64,000 nucleotides of DNA from Alcanivorax sp. (GCA_017794945.1 CP051239.1:1788692-1852691), one strand, 5' to 3'; positions 35,525 to 43,612 are shown, counted from the first letter of the stretch. Program-made: numbers and translations. The notes: generated from the letters alone by a model not told the origin.

Positions 35525-36738
35525 AAAAAGCGCTGCTGCTGATTGTCGTCGTACTGCTGGCGGCCACCTTCCTGGGCCGCTGGATGGCCGCCGATTCCGG
35601 TTATCTGCTGGTGATCCGCGACCAGTGGCGCCTGGAATCCACACTGGGCTTTGCGCTGCTGGCGCTGATCCTGGGCGCGGTGGCCCTGATGGTCCTGACC
35701 CTGCTGGGTAACCTGGCCTGGAACCTGGCCGAGCCGGTGCGGGCCACGCGGCGCTTCCGCCGCGGCGTGGCCCGCCGCCGCCTGAAAAGCGGCTTTATTC
35801 TGCTCATGGACGGCGAGTTGGATAAGGCCGAACGGCTTCTCACCGCCGCCGGCCGTGACGGGGACTGGCCGCTGGCCGCCTGGTTGCTGGCGGCGGAATG
35901 CGCCCGCCAGCGCGGCGACGGCGAGGCCCTGGAAGAGTACCTGCAAAACGCCGCCAAGAGCCGCCGGGGCGACAGCTTCAGCGGCCTGATGCGGGCCCGC
36001 TTCGCCCTGGACGACGGCCGCCCGGCCGCCGCCCACCAGGAGCTGAAAGGTCTGGTGGAGCAGGCGCCCGGCAACAAACGGATTCTGGCGTTGTACGCCG
36101 ATGTGCTGGAACGCGAGCGCGATTGGCCCGCTCTGTGCGCGCTGGCGCCGCGCCTGCGTCGCGCCCTCGGCGACCCCTACGCGGCCCGCCGGGAACGCCG
36201 TGCCTGGCTGGCCCGGGTGCAGCAACTGGCGCAGAAGCCGGGCTTCAACGACGGCGACAACCGCGCCCGGGAATTGCGCGACCTGTGGAAGCAGGTGCCC
36301 AGCGCGCTGAAGCAGGATCCGGCCATGGTGGCCCGCTACGCCGGCTTCCTGGCACAGCTCGGTGAAGGCAGCCGCGCGCTGTCGCTGGTCAAGGAGCAGC
36401 TGGAGCGGGACTGGGACGACCGCCTGCCGCCGGTGCTGGAAGCCATCGACGACGTGTCCCCGGACGAGCTGCTGCAGAACCTGGAAAAGTGGCTGGTGGA
36501 CCGCCCGGGCAACGCGGCGGTGCTGGTCACCGCGGGACGGGTGGCGCTCAAGGCGCGGCTGTGGGGCAAGGCGCAGAATTTCTTCGAGGCGGCGGCCAAT
36601 TCCAGCCAGAGCGCCACCGCCCTGGCGGAGTTGTCGCGGCTTTACCTGGCGCTGGGCGACCAGGTCAAAGCCGCCAAGGTCCTGGAACGCCGCGTCGCCG
36701 AACTCGACGGCCAGCTCCCCGACCTGCCGCTGCCCTGA
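35521..36738 (+). CDS. hemY: HemY-like TPR membrane protein
   Basis: 405 residues. Two N-terminal membrane helices (about 3-20 and 40-63) are followed by the HemY_N region (VRATRRFRRGVARRRLKSGF) and a set of TPR-like helical repeats (LDKAERLLTAAGRDGDWPLA, LWGKAQNFFEAAANSSQSAT, ALAELSRLYLALGDQVKAAK). It should be a membrane-bound TPR scaffold whose role in heme synthesis is inferred from the operon. The gene is unrelated to the Bacillus protoporphyrinogen oxidase of the same symbol. ATGA overlap with hemX. The gap 36739-37200 downstream is all repeats. Confidence 0.9.
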   Translation: MKKALLLIVVVLLAATFLGRWMAADSGYLLVIRDQWRLESTLGFALLALILGAVALMVLTLLGNLAWNLAEPVRATRRFRRGVARRRLKSGFILLMDGELDKAERLLTAAGRDGDWPLAAWLLAAECARQRGDGEALEEYLQNAAKSRRGDSFSGLMRARFALDDGRPAAAHQELKGLVEQAPGNKRILALYADVLERERDWPALCALAPRLRRALGDPYAARRERRAWLARVQQLAQKPGFNDGDNRARELRDLWKQVPSALKQDPAMVARYAGFLAQLGEGSRALSLVKEQLERDWDDRLPPVLEAIDDVSPDELLQNLEKWLVDRPGNAAVLVTAGRVALKARLWGKAQNFFEAAANSSQSATALAELSRLYLALGDQVKAAKVLERRVAELDGQLPDLPLP

Positions 36739-36771
36739 CTCGCCGCCACGCGGTGCCACGGAGCCGGAGTT

Positions 36772-36815
36772 GTGGGAGCGGGCCCCGCCCGCGAAAGGGT
36801 GGCTTTCAGCCACCC
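36772..36815. repeat. REP unit with companion hairpin
   Basis: GTGGGAGCGGGCCCCGCCCG (hairpin GCGGGC-CCC-GCCCGC at 36778-36792) is followed by GGGTGGCT-TTC-AGCCACCC (36797-36815). The pair is repeated with changes at 37041-37087, where the second hairpin becomes GGGTGGCTCTAGCCACCC. Confidence 0.8.
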
Positions 36816-36850
36816 GGCAGGATTCCAGAGGCTTTTCTCTCTGCAAGCTT

Positions 36851-37037
36851 GCACCCTCCATCGGGGGTCGCGGGTCTGTGTTCTGCCCTTCCGGGAACGC
36901 CGTGAACCCTTCCCTGGGGGCTCCCTGTCGAACGTCCTGTTCTCCAGGGTCCCGGAAGGGCAGAACACAGACCCGCTCCGGAGGGAGATTCCAATGCCCC
37001 GGGTCATAGCTGGCACCGAACCATTCTACGAAGCTGG
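36851..37037. repeat. Long-stem hairpin element, copy B3
   Basis: 27-nt perfect arms (36870-36896, 36950-36976) flank a 53-nt core with CCC-TTCCCT-GGG (36907-36918). The arm pair outside the 23-nt shared arm is G-C, against T-A in B2, a compensatory change. The conserved tail ends in CTACGAAGCTGG. It lies in the convergent gap between hemY and pqiC. Confidence 0.9.
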
Positions 37038-37040
37038 TTT

Positions 37041-37198
37041 GTGGGAGCTTGCCTGGCAAGCGAAAGGGTGGCTCTAGCCACCCGGCGGGATTCCAGAGAC
37101 GCTGTTGGTGCTGCCGTTAGGGAGATCTCTGGGATCCTGCCGGGGCTTCGCCCCTTTCGCGGGCGGGGCCCGCTCCCACAAATCGCTCCCACAAATTT
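37041..37198. repeat. REP-type repeat cluster downstream of pqiC
   Basis: GTGGGAGCTTGCCTGGCAAG plus GGGTGGCT-CT-AGCCACCC begins the cluster. CCGGCGGGATTCCAGAGA (37080-37097) pairs with TCTCTGGGATCCTGCCGG (37126-37143) with two mismatches. TTTCGCGGGCGGGGCCCGCT and a partial CGCTCCCACAAA end it 3 bp before the pqiC stop. No coding sequence is seen. Confidence 0.75.
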
Positions 37199-37200
37199 AT

Positions 37201-37749
37201 CTACCGGAGTGCGTTGGCGATCTGCTGGGCGACCGCCTGCCAGGCGGCGTCGAGGCGGGTGACCAGCTCCGGGTAGCCGTCCTGGTTGAGGGGGCGGGTG
37301 AGGTCGAAGCGGCCGCTTCGCTCCAGACTTTCCTCTTGCTCCGAGGGCTCGGCCCGGTAGTGCCACTGGCCGCTGACCCGGGCGTTGCCGTCGGCGGTGC
37401 CCTGGAAGCGGGTTACGCTGACGCCGAGGCGGCCCCGGGCGGGCGCGCCGGCGGCGGCCAGGTGGTGGCGCAGGGCGCGCCGCAACTGGCTCGGCAGCGG
37501 TTCCGCCCAGAGGTGCTGGCGGGCGGCGTGCACCGAGGTGGGCGCGGTTTCCACCACCAGGCCGGCCTGGTCCAGGTAGCCGGCCACGTCCACCCGCACC
37601 CGGGGCAGCCGGTCGCTGGCGGCGGGCTCGCCGGCGGCGGGCAGCAGGTAGCTGTGTTCGCTGGCCGGGCCGCCGCTGGCGCAGGCGCCGAGCAGGGCGC
37701 TGATGGCCAGCAGCAGCGCGGCGAGGGGAAGCGTTGAACGGTTAGTCAT
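37201..37749 (-). CDS. pqiC: PqiC/YmbA family lipoprotein
   Basis: 182 residues. Lipoprotein signal with lipid Cys at about residue 23 (LLLAISALLGAC). The mature part has the ABC_trans_aux/PqiC pattern: HSYLLPA near the start, LPRVRVDVAGYLDQAGLVVE and HLWAEPLPSQLRRALRHHL. PqiC is the outer-membrane lipoprotein end of the PqiABC lipid-transport bridge across the periplasm. The start overlaps the pqiB stop by 8 bp, confirming pqiA-pqiB-pqiC as one operon. Confidence 0.92.
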   Translation of the reverse strand: MTNRSTLPLAALLLAISALLGACASGGPASEHSYLLPAAGEPAASDRLPRVRVDVAGYLDQAGLVVETAPTSVHAARQHLWAEPLPSQLRRALRHHLAAAGAPARGRLGVSVTRFQGTADGNARVSGQWHYRAEPSEQEESLERSGRFDLTRPLNQDGYPELVTRLDAAWQAVAQQIANALR

Positions 37750-39385
37750 GGGGCTGGGCCTTGGGCACGGGATCCGCCGGCGGATCGTGTTGGAAGATCA
37801 GAGCATTGGGTTGCTGGCGCAGGGTGCGCAGCACCGGCTCCACGTCGCGCAGTACTTTTTCCAGGCGCTGCAGGGTGTCGCCGATCTGGCGGCCGTCGCC
37901 GCCCGAGGACAGGCCGTCCAGGGCGTCTTCCAGGGAGGACAGCGTGTCGTTGAGGCGGCCGGGCAGGCGCTGCATGTCCGAGCCGCCGAGCAGTTTCTCG
38001 AGCCGGTCGGCGGTGGCGGCGATTTCCTGCAAGGCGCTTTCCGAGGCGGCAAGATTGCGGTCCAGGCCTTCGGCGATGTCCTGCAGCGGCAGGCCGTTGA
38101 GGGTGTCAAGAAGCTGGGCGATCTGCCCTTCGATTTGCGCCAGCCCGCCGGAGACGGTGGGGAACACCGGCACGTTTTCGAAGCGTTGGGTCTGGTAGGC
38201 GGGGGCGTCTCGGTGCACCTGCACGTCCACGAACAGGGCGCCGGTGAGCAGGTTGCCGGATTTCAGGCTGGCGCGCAGGCCGCGCTGGAACATGCGCTCC
38301 ATGCGCCGGCGCCAGTCGTCCAACAGCACCTCGCCGTCGCCGGCGATGCGCTGCGGTTCGATGCGGATCAGCACCGGGATTGAAAAGCGGTTGAGCGAAT
38401 CCGGCTGTTCGGCGGTGAACCGCCAGGGCACCTGTTCCACGGTGCCCACCCGCACGCCCCGGTACTCCACCGGCGCGCCCCGGCGCAGGCCACGCACGGT
38501 GTCCTCCACCAGCAGCACGTATTCCAGGTACTGGTCGAACAGGCCACGCCGGGCCGCTTCCTGGTCCGGATAGAGGGTGTATTCGCGGCCGTCCTCCACG
38601 GGGGCGCCGGCGGGCATGGTGTCGTCGGGCACGCCAAAGGAGACACCGCCGCCGAGCAGGGTTTCCAGGGATTGCAGGTTGACGCGGAAGCCCTGGGTGT
38701 CGAGCTGGAAGCCCACCCCGGACACGCTCCAGAAACGGGTGGTGTCGGTGACCAGCACGTCGTAGGGCTGCTCCACGAAGATGCGGTGGCGGATGCGTTT
38801 CTCGTCGGCCAGGAATTCGGTTTCCACCACCCGGCCCACGGTCAGGCTGCGGAAGGTGATGGGGTCGCCGGTGGTGACGCTGTTGCCGGGCTCGCTGTAC
38901 AGCGTCAGATAGAGGCCTTCGGCACCGGCCTCGGTGACCGGCGGCTGGTCTTCCACGGTGAAGCGGCGTTTTTTCTCGTCGCTGTCGCCGGGCAGCAGCT
39001 CGATGTAGGCGCCGGACAACACCGTGCCCAGCCCGCTGATGCCCTCGCGGCCAATGCGCGGTTTGACCACCCAGAAGCGGGTTTCCTCGTTGAGCATGCG
39101 GTCGCTGCCGTCCTGCATGCGGGCGGTGACCAGGGTGTGCCGCAGGTCCTCGGACAGGGACACGGATTCCACCGTGCCGACCTGCACGCTGCGGGTTTTG
39201 ATCGCGGTCTTGCCGGCCTCGATGCCTTCCGCGTCCTCCATCTTCAGCGTGATGGTGGGCCCCTGTCCGGACAGGTGGTCGAACGCCAGCCACAGTCCAA
39301 TCAACAGGGCGGCCAGCGGGATCAGCCACACCGGTGACAGGCGGGGCAGGGTTTCGGCGATGGCGCGGGAGGGCTTGGAGGTCAT
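37742..39385 (-). CDS. pqiB: PqiB, MlaD/MCE-domain transport protein
   Basis: 547 residues, the size of E. coli PqiB. One N-terminal membrane helix (LSPVWLIPLAALLIGLWLAF) is followed by three MCE/MlaD domains: ITLKMEDAEGIEAGKTAIKT, TLYSEPGNSVTTGDPITFRS and a third at VRGLRRGAPVEYRGVRVG. A long C-terminal coiled coil (about 430-530) follows. MCE rings stack into a tube for lipid movement between membranes. ATGA overlap with pqiA and an 8-bp overlap with pqiC. Confidence 0.95.
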   Translation of the reverse strand: MTSKPSRAIAETLPRLSPVWLIPLAALLIGLWLAFDHLSGQGPTITLKMEDAEGIEAGKTAIKTRSVQVGTVESVSLSEDLRHTLVTARMQDGSDRMLNEETRFWVVKPRIGREGISGLGTVLSGAYIELLPGDSDEKKRRFTVEDQPPVTEAGAEGLYLTLYSEPGNSVTTGDPITFRSLTVGRVVETEFLADEKRIRHRIFVEQPYDVLVTDTTRFWSVSGVGFQLDTQGFRVNLQSLETLLGGGVSFGVPDDTMPAGAPVEDGREYTLYPDQEAARRGLFDQYLEYVLLVEDTVRGLRRGAPVEYRGVRVGTVEQVPWRFTAEQPDSLNRFSIPVLIRIEPQRIAGDGEVLLDDWRRRMERMFQRGLRASLKSGNLLTGALFVDVQVHRDAPAYQTQRFENVPVFPTVSGGLAQIEGQIAQLLDTLNGLPLQDIAEGLDRNLAASESALQEIAATADRLEKLLGGSDMQRLPGRLNDTLSSLEDALDGLSSGGDGRQIGDTLQRLEKVLRDVEPVLRTLRQQPNALIFQHDPPADPVPKAQPHD

Positions 39386-40683
39386 CGTTCTGCCATTGTC
39401 GGGGTTGCGGGCGGCGCCGGGTCGGACGGCGCGTCACTGGGTGGCTGGCGGTCCCACAGCAGCCTCGGATCGAAACTGAACGCGGCCAGCATGGTCAGCA
39501 CCACCACGGCGGCGAAGGCCACGCCCCCGGGGCCCGGGGTAATCGACATCAGGTTACCCAGGCGCACCAGGGCCACCACGATGGCCACCACGAACACATC
39601 GATCATCGACCAGCGGCCCACCCATTCGGTGATTCGGTAAAGGCGCATCTGCGCGTGCATATCCATCGGCGTGTCGCGACGCACGGCCAGGCACAGCCAG
39701 GCGAGCGCCATGATCTTACCAAAGGGTACCAGAACGCTGGCGGAGAAGATGATCAAGGCGATCGGCCAGTCGCCGTGGGAGAGGAACTGCATCACGCCGG
39801 AAATAATCGTGGCCGGCTGGGTGTTGCCCAGGCTGGTGGTGACCATGATCGGGTACAGGTGCGCCGGAAAGCAGAACAGGGTGGCGGCGATCAGCAGCGC
39901 CCAGGTGCGTTGCAGGCTGGCCGGCTGGCGCCGGTGCAGGACGCTGCCGCAGCGCTGACAACGGCGTTGGTCGCCGGCCGGTTGCAGTTGGCCGCACTGC
40001 TCGCAGCCGATCAGCCCCTGTTCGCCGGCGGTGAGGCCGGGCCGGGTGCCCGGCGGCGCTTGCGGCGGCCCGGTGAGGCGCACCCACAGCGCCAGCGGAT
40101 GCAAACGCTGTACGGTAATCAGCAGCGCCAGGGCGAAGCCGGAGAACGCCCAGAAGCCGGGCTTCAGTGTGACCTGGGCCATGCCGGCGATCTTGATCAG
40201 ACTGACCAGGGCGGCGATGGCGAACACGTCGGCCATCATCCAGGGGCGCCAGCGCGGCAGGGCGCGCACCAGCATGGCCGTACCGGCCAGCGGCGTGGCC
40301 CGGGCCAGGCTGGCGTGCACCCAGAGCAGCGCCACCAGGAAACAGACCGGCACCACCACGATGGTGGCGAACACCACCACCGCCAGGGCCGGGTGGTGAA
40401 ACGCGGCCAGTTGGGTGGCGGCGTCCAGCAAGCCCATCTGGTCGCTGACGCCGTTCTTCTCGAAACGGATGTAGGGAAACGCCAGCGCCACGCCCAGCAG
40501 GATCAGGGCACTGGCGGCCAGGGCCGGGCTGGTCTGGTCGTTGACGGTGTGCCGCGCCAGCGGGTGGCGGCAGCGCGGGCAGCGCACCCATTCGCCGGGG
40601 GCCGGTGGCGCCACCGACAGAATCAGGTCGCACTGCGGGCAGGGCACCAGGGTGTCGGAGGACTGTCGGCGGTTCTCTTCCAT
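39382..40683 (-). CDS. pqiA: PqiA, paraquat-inducible inner-membrane protein
   Basis: 433 residues, with two repeated PqiA domains, each of four membrane helices preceded by a Cys4 rubredoxin-like site: CPQCDLILSV...CPRCRHPLA near the N-terminus and CEQCGQL...CQRCGSVLHRRQ at about 225-250. PqiA is the inner-membrane component of the PqiABC envelope lipid-transport system, induced by superoxide in E. coli. It is the first gene of the leftward pqiABC operon. A REP hairpin lies about 80 bp before its start. No SoxS-type site could be identified. Confidence 0.95.
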   Translation of the reverse strand: MEENRRQSSDTLVPCPQCDLILSVAPPAPGEWVRCPRCRHPLARHTVNDQTSPALAASALILLGVALAFPYIRFEKNGVSDQMGLLDAATQLAAFHHPALAVVVFATIVVVPVCFLVALLWVHASLARATPLAGTAMLVRALPRWRPWMMADVFAIAALVSLIKIAGMAQVTLKPGFWAFSGFALALLITVQRLHPLALWVRLTGPPQAPPGTRPGLTAGEQGLIGCEQCGQLQPAGDQRRCQRCGSVLHRRQPASLQRTWALLIAATLFCFPAHLYPIMVTTSLGNTQPATIISGVMQFLSHGDWPIALIIFSASVLVPFGKIMALAWLCLAVRRDTPMDMHAQMRLYRITEWVGRWSMIDVFVVAIVVALVRLGNLMSITPGPGGVAFAAVVVLTMLAAFSFDPRLLWDRQPPSDAPSDPAPPATPTMAER

Positions 40684-40765
40684 GGGCTAGCCGTCGAGGA
40701 ACGATGTGTCATTGTGCCGACCGGCGGCAATCAGCCGCAAGCAGGAACGGTGATCCGGAGCAGCC

Positions 40766-40818
40766 TGTGGGAGCGGGCCTTGCCCGCTTGCCTTTCGCGG
40801 GCGGGGCCCGCTCCCACA
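40766..40818. repeat. REP hairpin upstream of pqiA
   Basis: 13-nt perfect arms TGTGGGAGCGGGC (40766-40778) and GCCCGCTCCCACA (40806-40818) flank a 27-nt spacer with CCTTTCGCGGGCGGG. It is a complete opposed pair of REP units, placed between the oxidoreductase stop and pqiA. Confidence 0.85.
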
Positions 40819-40825
40819 AGAGGCC

Positions 40826-41818
40826 TTAACGCGGGGCGTAGTCGAACACGTCGGAATGGATGTTTTTCGCCGGCACGCCTTCGGCGACAAGATCGTCGAA
40901 CACCGACCAGGCCATGGCCGGCGAGCCGCCCACATAGAACAGCGGCGCCAGCGGTTCGGCCAGGGCTTCCAGGGCGGCTTCGTGGACCAGGCCCTGGGCG
41001 TGGCCGGGACGGCTCATGTCCGACAGCGCGGTGACCGCGTGGAAATCCGCCAGTTGGCGGCGCCACTGCGCGGGCAGGTCCGGCAGGTAGAGATCTTCCT
41101 CCACGCGGGCGCCCCAGAACAGGCGCACCGGGTGCGGGTAGTCCAGCTCGATCAGCCGCTCGATCATCGCCTTCACCGGCGCGAACCCGGTGGAGCCGCA
41201 GATGAACCACAGCGGCCGGTCCAGGGCTCGGTCGATAAAGCGGCGGCCGCCGGGCAGGCTCACGGTCACCGTGGCCCGATCGTTCAGGTCCGCCATGATG
41301 GCGTGGGCGGCGCTGTTGTCGTCGCCGTGGCGGACGTGCAGCTCCAGATCCCGGCCGCCGGGCGGATTGGCGATGGAGAACGGATACTCGCCGTGGGGCA
41401 GCACCAGCGTCAGGTATTGGCCGGCGTGCCAGCGTATTGCCTTACCGGCGGGCAGGCGCAGCCATACGCGGGTCACGTCGTGGTTGAGCGGCTCGCGCTC
41501 GATAATCTGGCATTGCACTTGGTGCACGGGCAGCTCGCCCGGTGCGGTCGTCTCTGGCACGTCGATCTCGCAATCGCTGATCGGAATGGCCACGCAGTAT
41601 AGCACCCGGTCGGCACCGGGTTCGTGGGCGTGGATGATGTCGCCGCTGCCGCCGTGGCGTACCGCCCCGGCCGTCAGGCGGCCCTGGCAGCGCAGGCAGA
41701 CGCCGTTGCGGCAGGCGTGTGGAAAACCGAAGCCCGCTTCGCGGGCCGCGGTGAGGATGGGGACATCCGGCGCGCAGTTCAAGACATGACGGCGGTTGAT
41801 CCCCACGCGGAAGGTCAT
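40826..41818 (-). CDS. 2Fe-2S ferredoxin/FAD-NAD(P)H oxidoreductase
   Basis: 330 residues from the ATG at 41818. An N-terminal plant-type ferredoxin domain has CRNGVCLRC and a later Cys (VLYCVAI) as 2Fe-2S ligands. It is followed by an FAD domain (GQYLTLVLPHGEYPFSIANPP, with the RxYS-like YPFSIA) and an NAD domain (LWFICGSTGFAPVKAMIERL, ending GGSPAMAW). The order matches CDP-6-deoxy-glucoseen reductase-type and other NADH:acceptor reductases. The physiological acceptor is unknown. It follows the MAPEG gene by 14 bp, so they are likely cotranscribed. Confidence 0.88.
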   Translation of the reverse strand: MTFRVGINRRHVLNCAPDVPILTAAREAGFGFPHACRNGVCLRCQGRLTAGAVRHGGSGDIIHAHEPGADRVLYCVAIPISDCEIDVPETTAPGELPVHQVQCQIIEREPLNHDVTRVWLRLPAGKAIRWHAGQYLTLVLPHGEYPFSIANPPGGRDLELHVRHGDDNSAAHAIMADLNDRATVTVSLPGGRRFIDRALDRPLWFICGSTGFAPVKAMIERLIELDYPHPVRLFWGARVEEDLYLPDLPAQWRRQLADFHAVTALSDMSRPGHAQGLVHEAALEALAEPLAPLFYVGGSPAMAWSVFDDLVAEGVPAKNIHSDVFDYAPR

Positions 41819-41832
41819 CAGCGGGGGTCGGC

Positions 41833-42219
41833 TCAGCCGGCCACGCCCACGAACAGGGCGACGATGCAGCCCATGCCGAAGAACCACACCAGGGAGCGGG
41901 CGCTGGCCCAGTCGGCGATGTAGCAGATGCCGAACAGCACCCGGCTGAGCACGAACGCCAGCGCGATGCCGTCGATGGTGGCCTGCGGCGCGGTGCCGGC
42001 CAGGTGGGCGATGATCACCGCTGCGGCGAAACCGGGCAGAATCTCGAAGCTGTTCTGCTGCGCCCAGTGGGCGCGCTTGCGGGCGCCGCTCAGTTTCTCC
42101 AGAAACTCGCGGGGGTTCTTGTTCTCGTTGAGACCGAAACCGCCCTGGAACTTGGCGAAGCCGGTGAAGGCATAGGGCAGCAGAATCGCCGCCAGAACAC
42201 ACCAATACGCTAACGTCAT
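41833..42219 (-). CDS. MAPEG family membrane protein
   Basis: 128 residues with four membrane helices. MAPEG hallmarks are visible: NPREFLEKLSGARKRAHWAQ (the Arg-rich loop ending in QNSFE), then ILPGFAAAVIIAHLAG and SRVLFGICYIADWASARSLV. Members include microsomal glutathione transferases; bacterial members are of uncertain substrate. The ATG at 42219 is chosen because it gives the normal first helix. The following gene on the same strand is the ferredoxin reductase. Confidence 0.9.
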   Translation of the reverse strand: MTLAYWCVLAAILLPYAFTGFAKFQGGFGLNENKNPREFLEKLSGARKRAHWAQQNSFEILPGFAAAVIIAHLAGTAPQATIDGIALAFVLSRVLFGICYIADWASARSLVWFFGMGCIVALFVGVAG

Positions 42220-42241
42220 TGTTATCCGCCTCTTCTTTGTT

Positions 42242-42270
42242 TGTGGGTGCGGGCTTTGCCCGCGCCTACA
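42242..42270. repeat. Degenerate REP unit
   Basis: TGTGGGTGCGGGC-TTT-GCCCGCGCCTACA, a hairpin with two mismatched positions, lies in the short gap between the MAPEG gene and the DSBA-fold gene. It is a variant of the GTGGGAGCGGGC repeat. Confidence 0.75.
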
Positions 42271-42292
42271 GTCGCTATATTCCGGGCCGCGA

Positions 42293-43612
42293 TCAATGAC
42301 CGGATTGTAATGTCTGTTCAATCAGGGCAAAGCGGTCCTGGCCCCACACCAGGCGGCCGTTGACGCGGAAGCTGGGCACGCCCCAGCTGCCGGCGGCCAC
42401 CATGGCTTCCCGGTTGGCCTCGGCGTCGCGCTGCCACTGGTCGTCGTCCAGCCAGCGGCGTGCCCGGTTCCAGTTCATGCCCGCCGCCGTGACCAGCTTG
42501 CGCAGGCCGGCGTCGCTGGCCGCGTCCACGCCCTGGCTCCAGATGCCTTCGCCGGCGTGCAGCAGCCATTCGCGCAGGCGGCCTTCTTTTTCCGCGAACG
42601 GCCACAGCGCCATGCAGCGTTCCACGCCCTTGCCCAGCGGGTCGCAGGCGCGGCCGAACGGCACCTCGTGCAGGCGCGCCTCGCGGGCGGCGTCGGTGAG
42701 GATGTAGAAGCGCTTGGCGCGCGGCACGCTCAGCCCGCGCATCACCATCGGCAGCACCGGGCGCAGCCGCAGCGTCAGGCCGTAGTGGTCGGCCAGGGCG
42801 TAGGCGCGGGGCAGGGCGATATAGGAATAGGGGCTGCGGAACGAGAAGAACATCTCCAGCTCAGGCCGCGCTTCACCGTCGTCGGCCGGGGCCGCCGGAG
42901 CGCCGGGCAACAGTGCCTGTTTGGCGCGGCCGTAATCCAGCGGCCAGGGACCGCCGCCCTGGCCCAGGGTCTCCAGGCGGCGGGCCAGGTGGTCCAGGCG
43001 CTCCAGGCTCCAGTACCACTCGCCGCCGTAATGCAGGGTGCCGGTGAGGTAGTGGCCGTCCTTGAGGAACTGGTCGCGGCGCGCTTCCAGGGCCAGCTGG
43101 GCCTGGTCCTCGGGCTGCTGGCCATGGTCTTTCACCAGCCGTTGCAGGGCCTCCTGGTCGCCGCGCCAGAGCGCGTCGGACAGCGCGTGGGCCAGGCTCC
43201 AGAAGCGCTCGTCGTGTTCGTGTTTGAGCAGGCAGCGGGTGGCCGCCAGGGCGGTCTCCCGGTCGGGGATGCGCCAGTCCGCCGGGAAGCTCAGATCGTG
43301 CAGCCCGGCCAGGGCGGCGGCGTCCCGGGGCGCCAGCTCGCGCAGCATGTCCGGCTCCGGGTACATGGAGCGGTCCAGGTAGAGCATCACCCGGGGGGTG
43401 ACGCGCACGCCGAAGTGTTCGGCGAAGCGCGGCAGTACCTGGGCCAACAGCCAGGCGTAGGGGTCGTCGATGCGGAAGTAAAAGGTCGCCTCGTGGGGGC
43501 GGCCGCGCAGGCGCCGCCGCCACTCCGCCAGCCGGTGACGCCAGCGTTGGGTGCCGGCGCCGGTGATCAGGCCGGCCGCGACCGGCATCAATTTGCGCTG
43601 TAGGCGGCTCAT
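42293..43612 (-). CDS. Tandem DSBA-fold (HCCA isomerase-like) protein
   Basis: 439 residues, about twice the length of a 2-hydroxychromene-2-carboxylate isomerase. It contains two DSBA-type thioredoxin-fold halves. The N-half begins EATFYFRIDDPYAWLLAQVL and the C-half begins EMFFSFRSPYSYIALPRAYA, the latter with the SPYSY active-site motif of kappa-class GST/HCCA isomerases. The C-half ends in GSWGVPSFRVNGRLVWGQDR with the cis-Pro loop GVPSF. No CxxC is present, so it is not a disulfide enzyme. The substrate is unknown. The N-half has DDPYAW in place of the motif and may be degenerate. Confidence 0.85.
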   Translation of the reverse strand: MSRLQRKLMPVAAGLITGAGTQRWRHRLAEWRRRLRGRPHEATFYFRIDDPYAWLLAQVLPRFAEHFGVRVTPRVMLYLDRSMYPEPDMLRELAPRDAAALAGLHDLSFPADWRIPDRETALAATRCLLKHEHDERFWSLAHALSDALWRGDQEALQRLVKDHGQQPEDQAQLALEARRDQFLKDGHYLTGTLHYGGEWYWSLERLDHLARRLETLGQGGGPWPLDYGRAKQALLPGAPAAPADDGEARPELEMFFSFRSPYSYIALPRAYALADHYGLTLRLRPVLPMVMRGLSVPRAKRFYILTDAAREARLHEVPFGRACDPLGKGVERCMALWPFAEKEGRLREWLLHAGEGIWSQGVDAASDAGLRKLVTAAGMNWNRARRWLDDDQWQRDAEANREAMVAAGSWGVPSFRVNGRLVWGQDRFALIEQTLQSGH

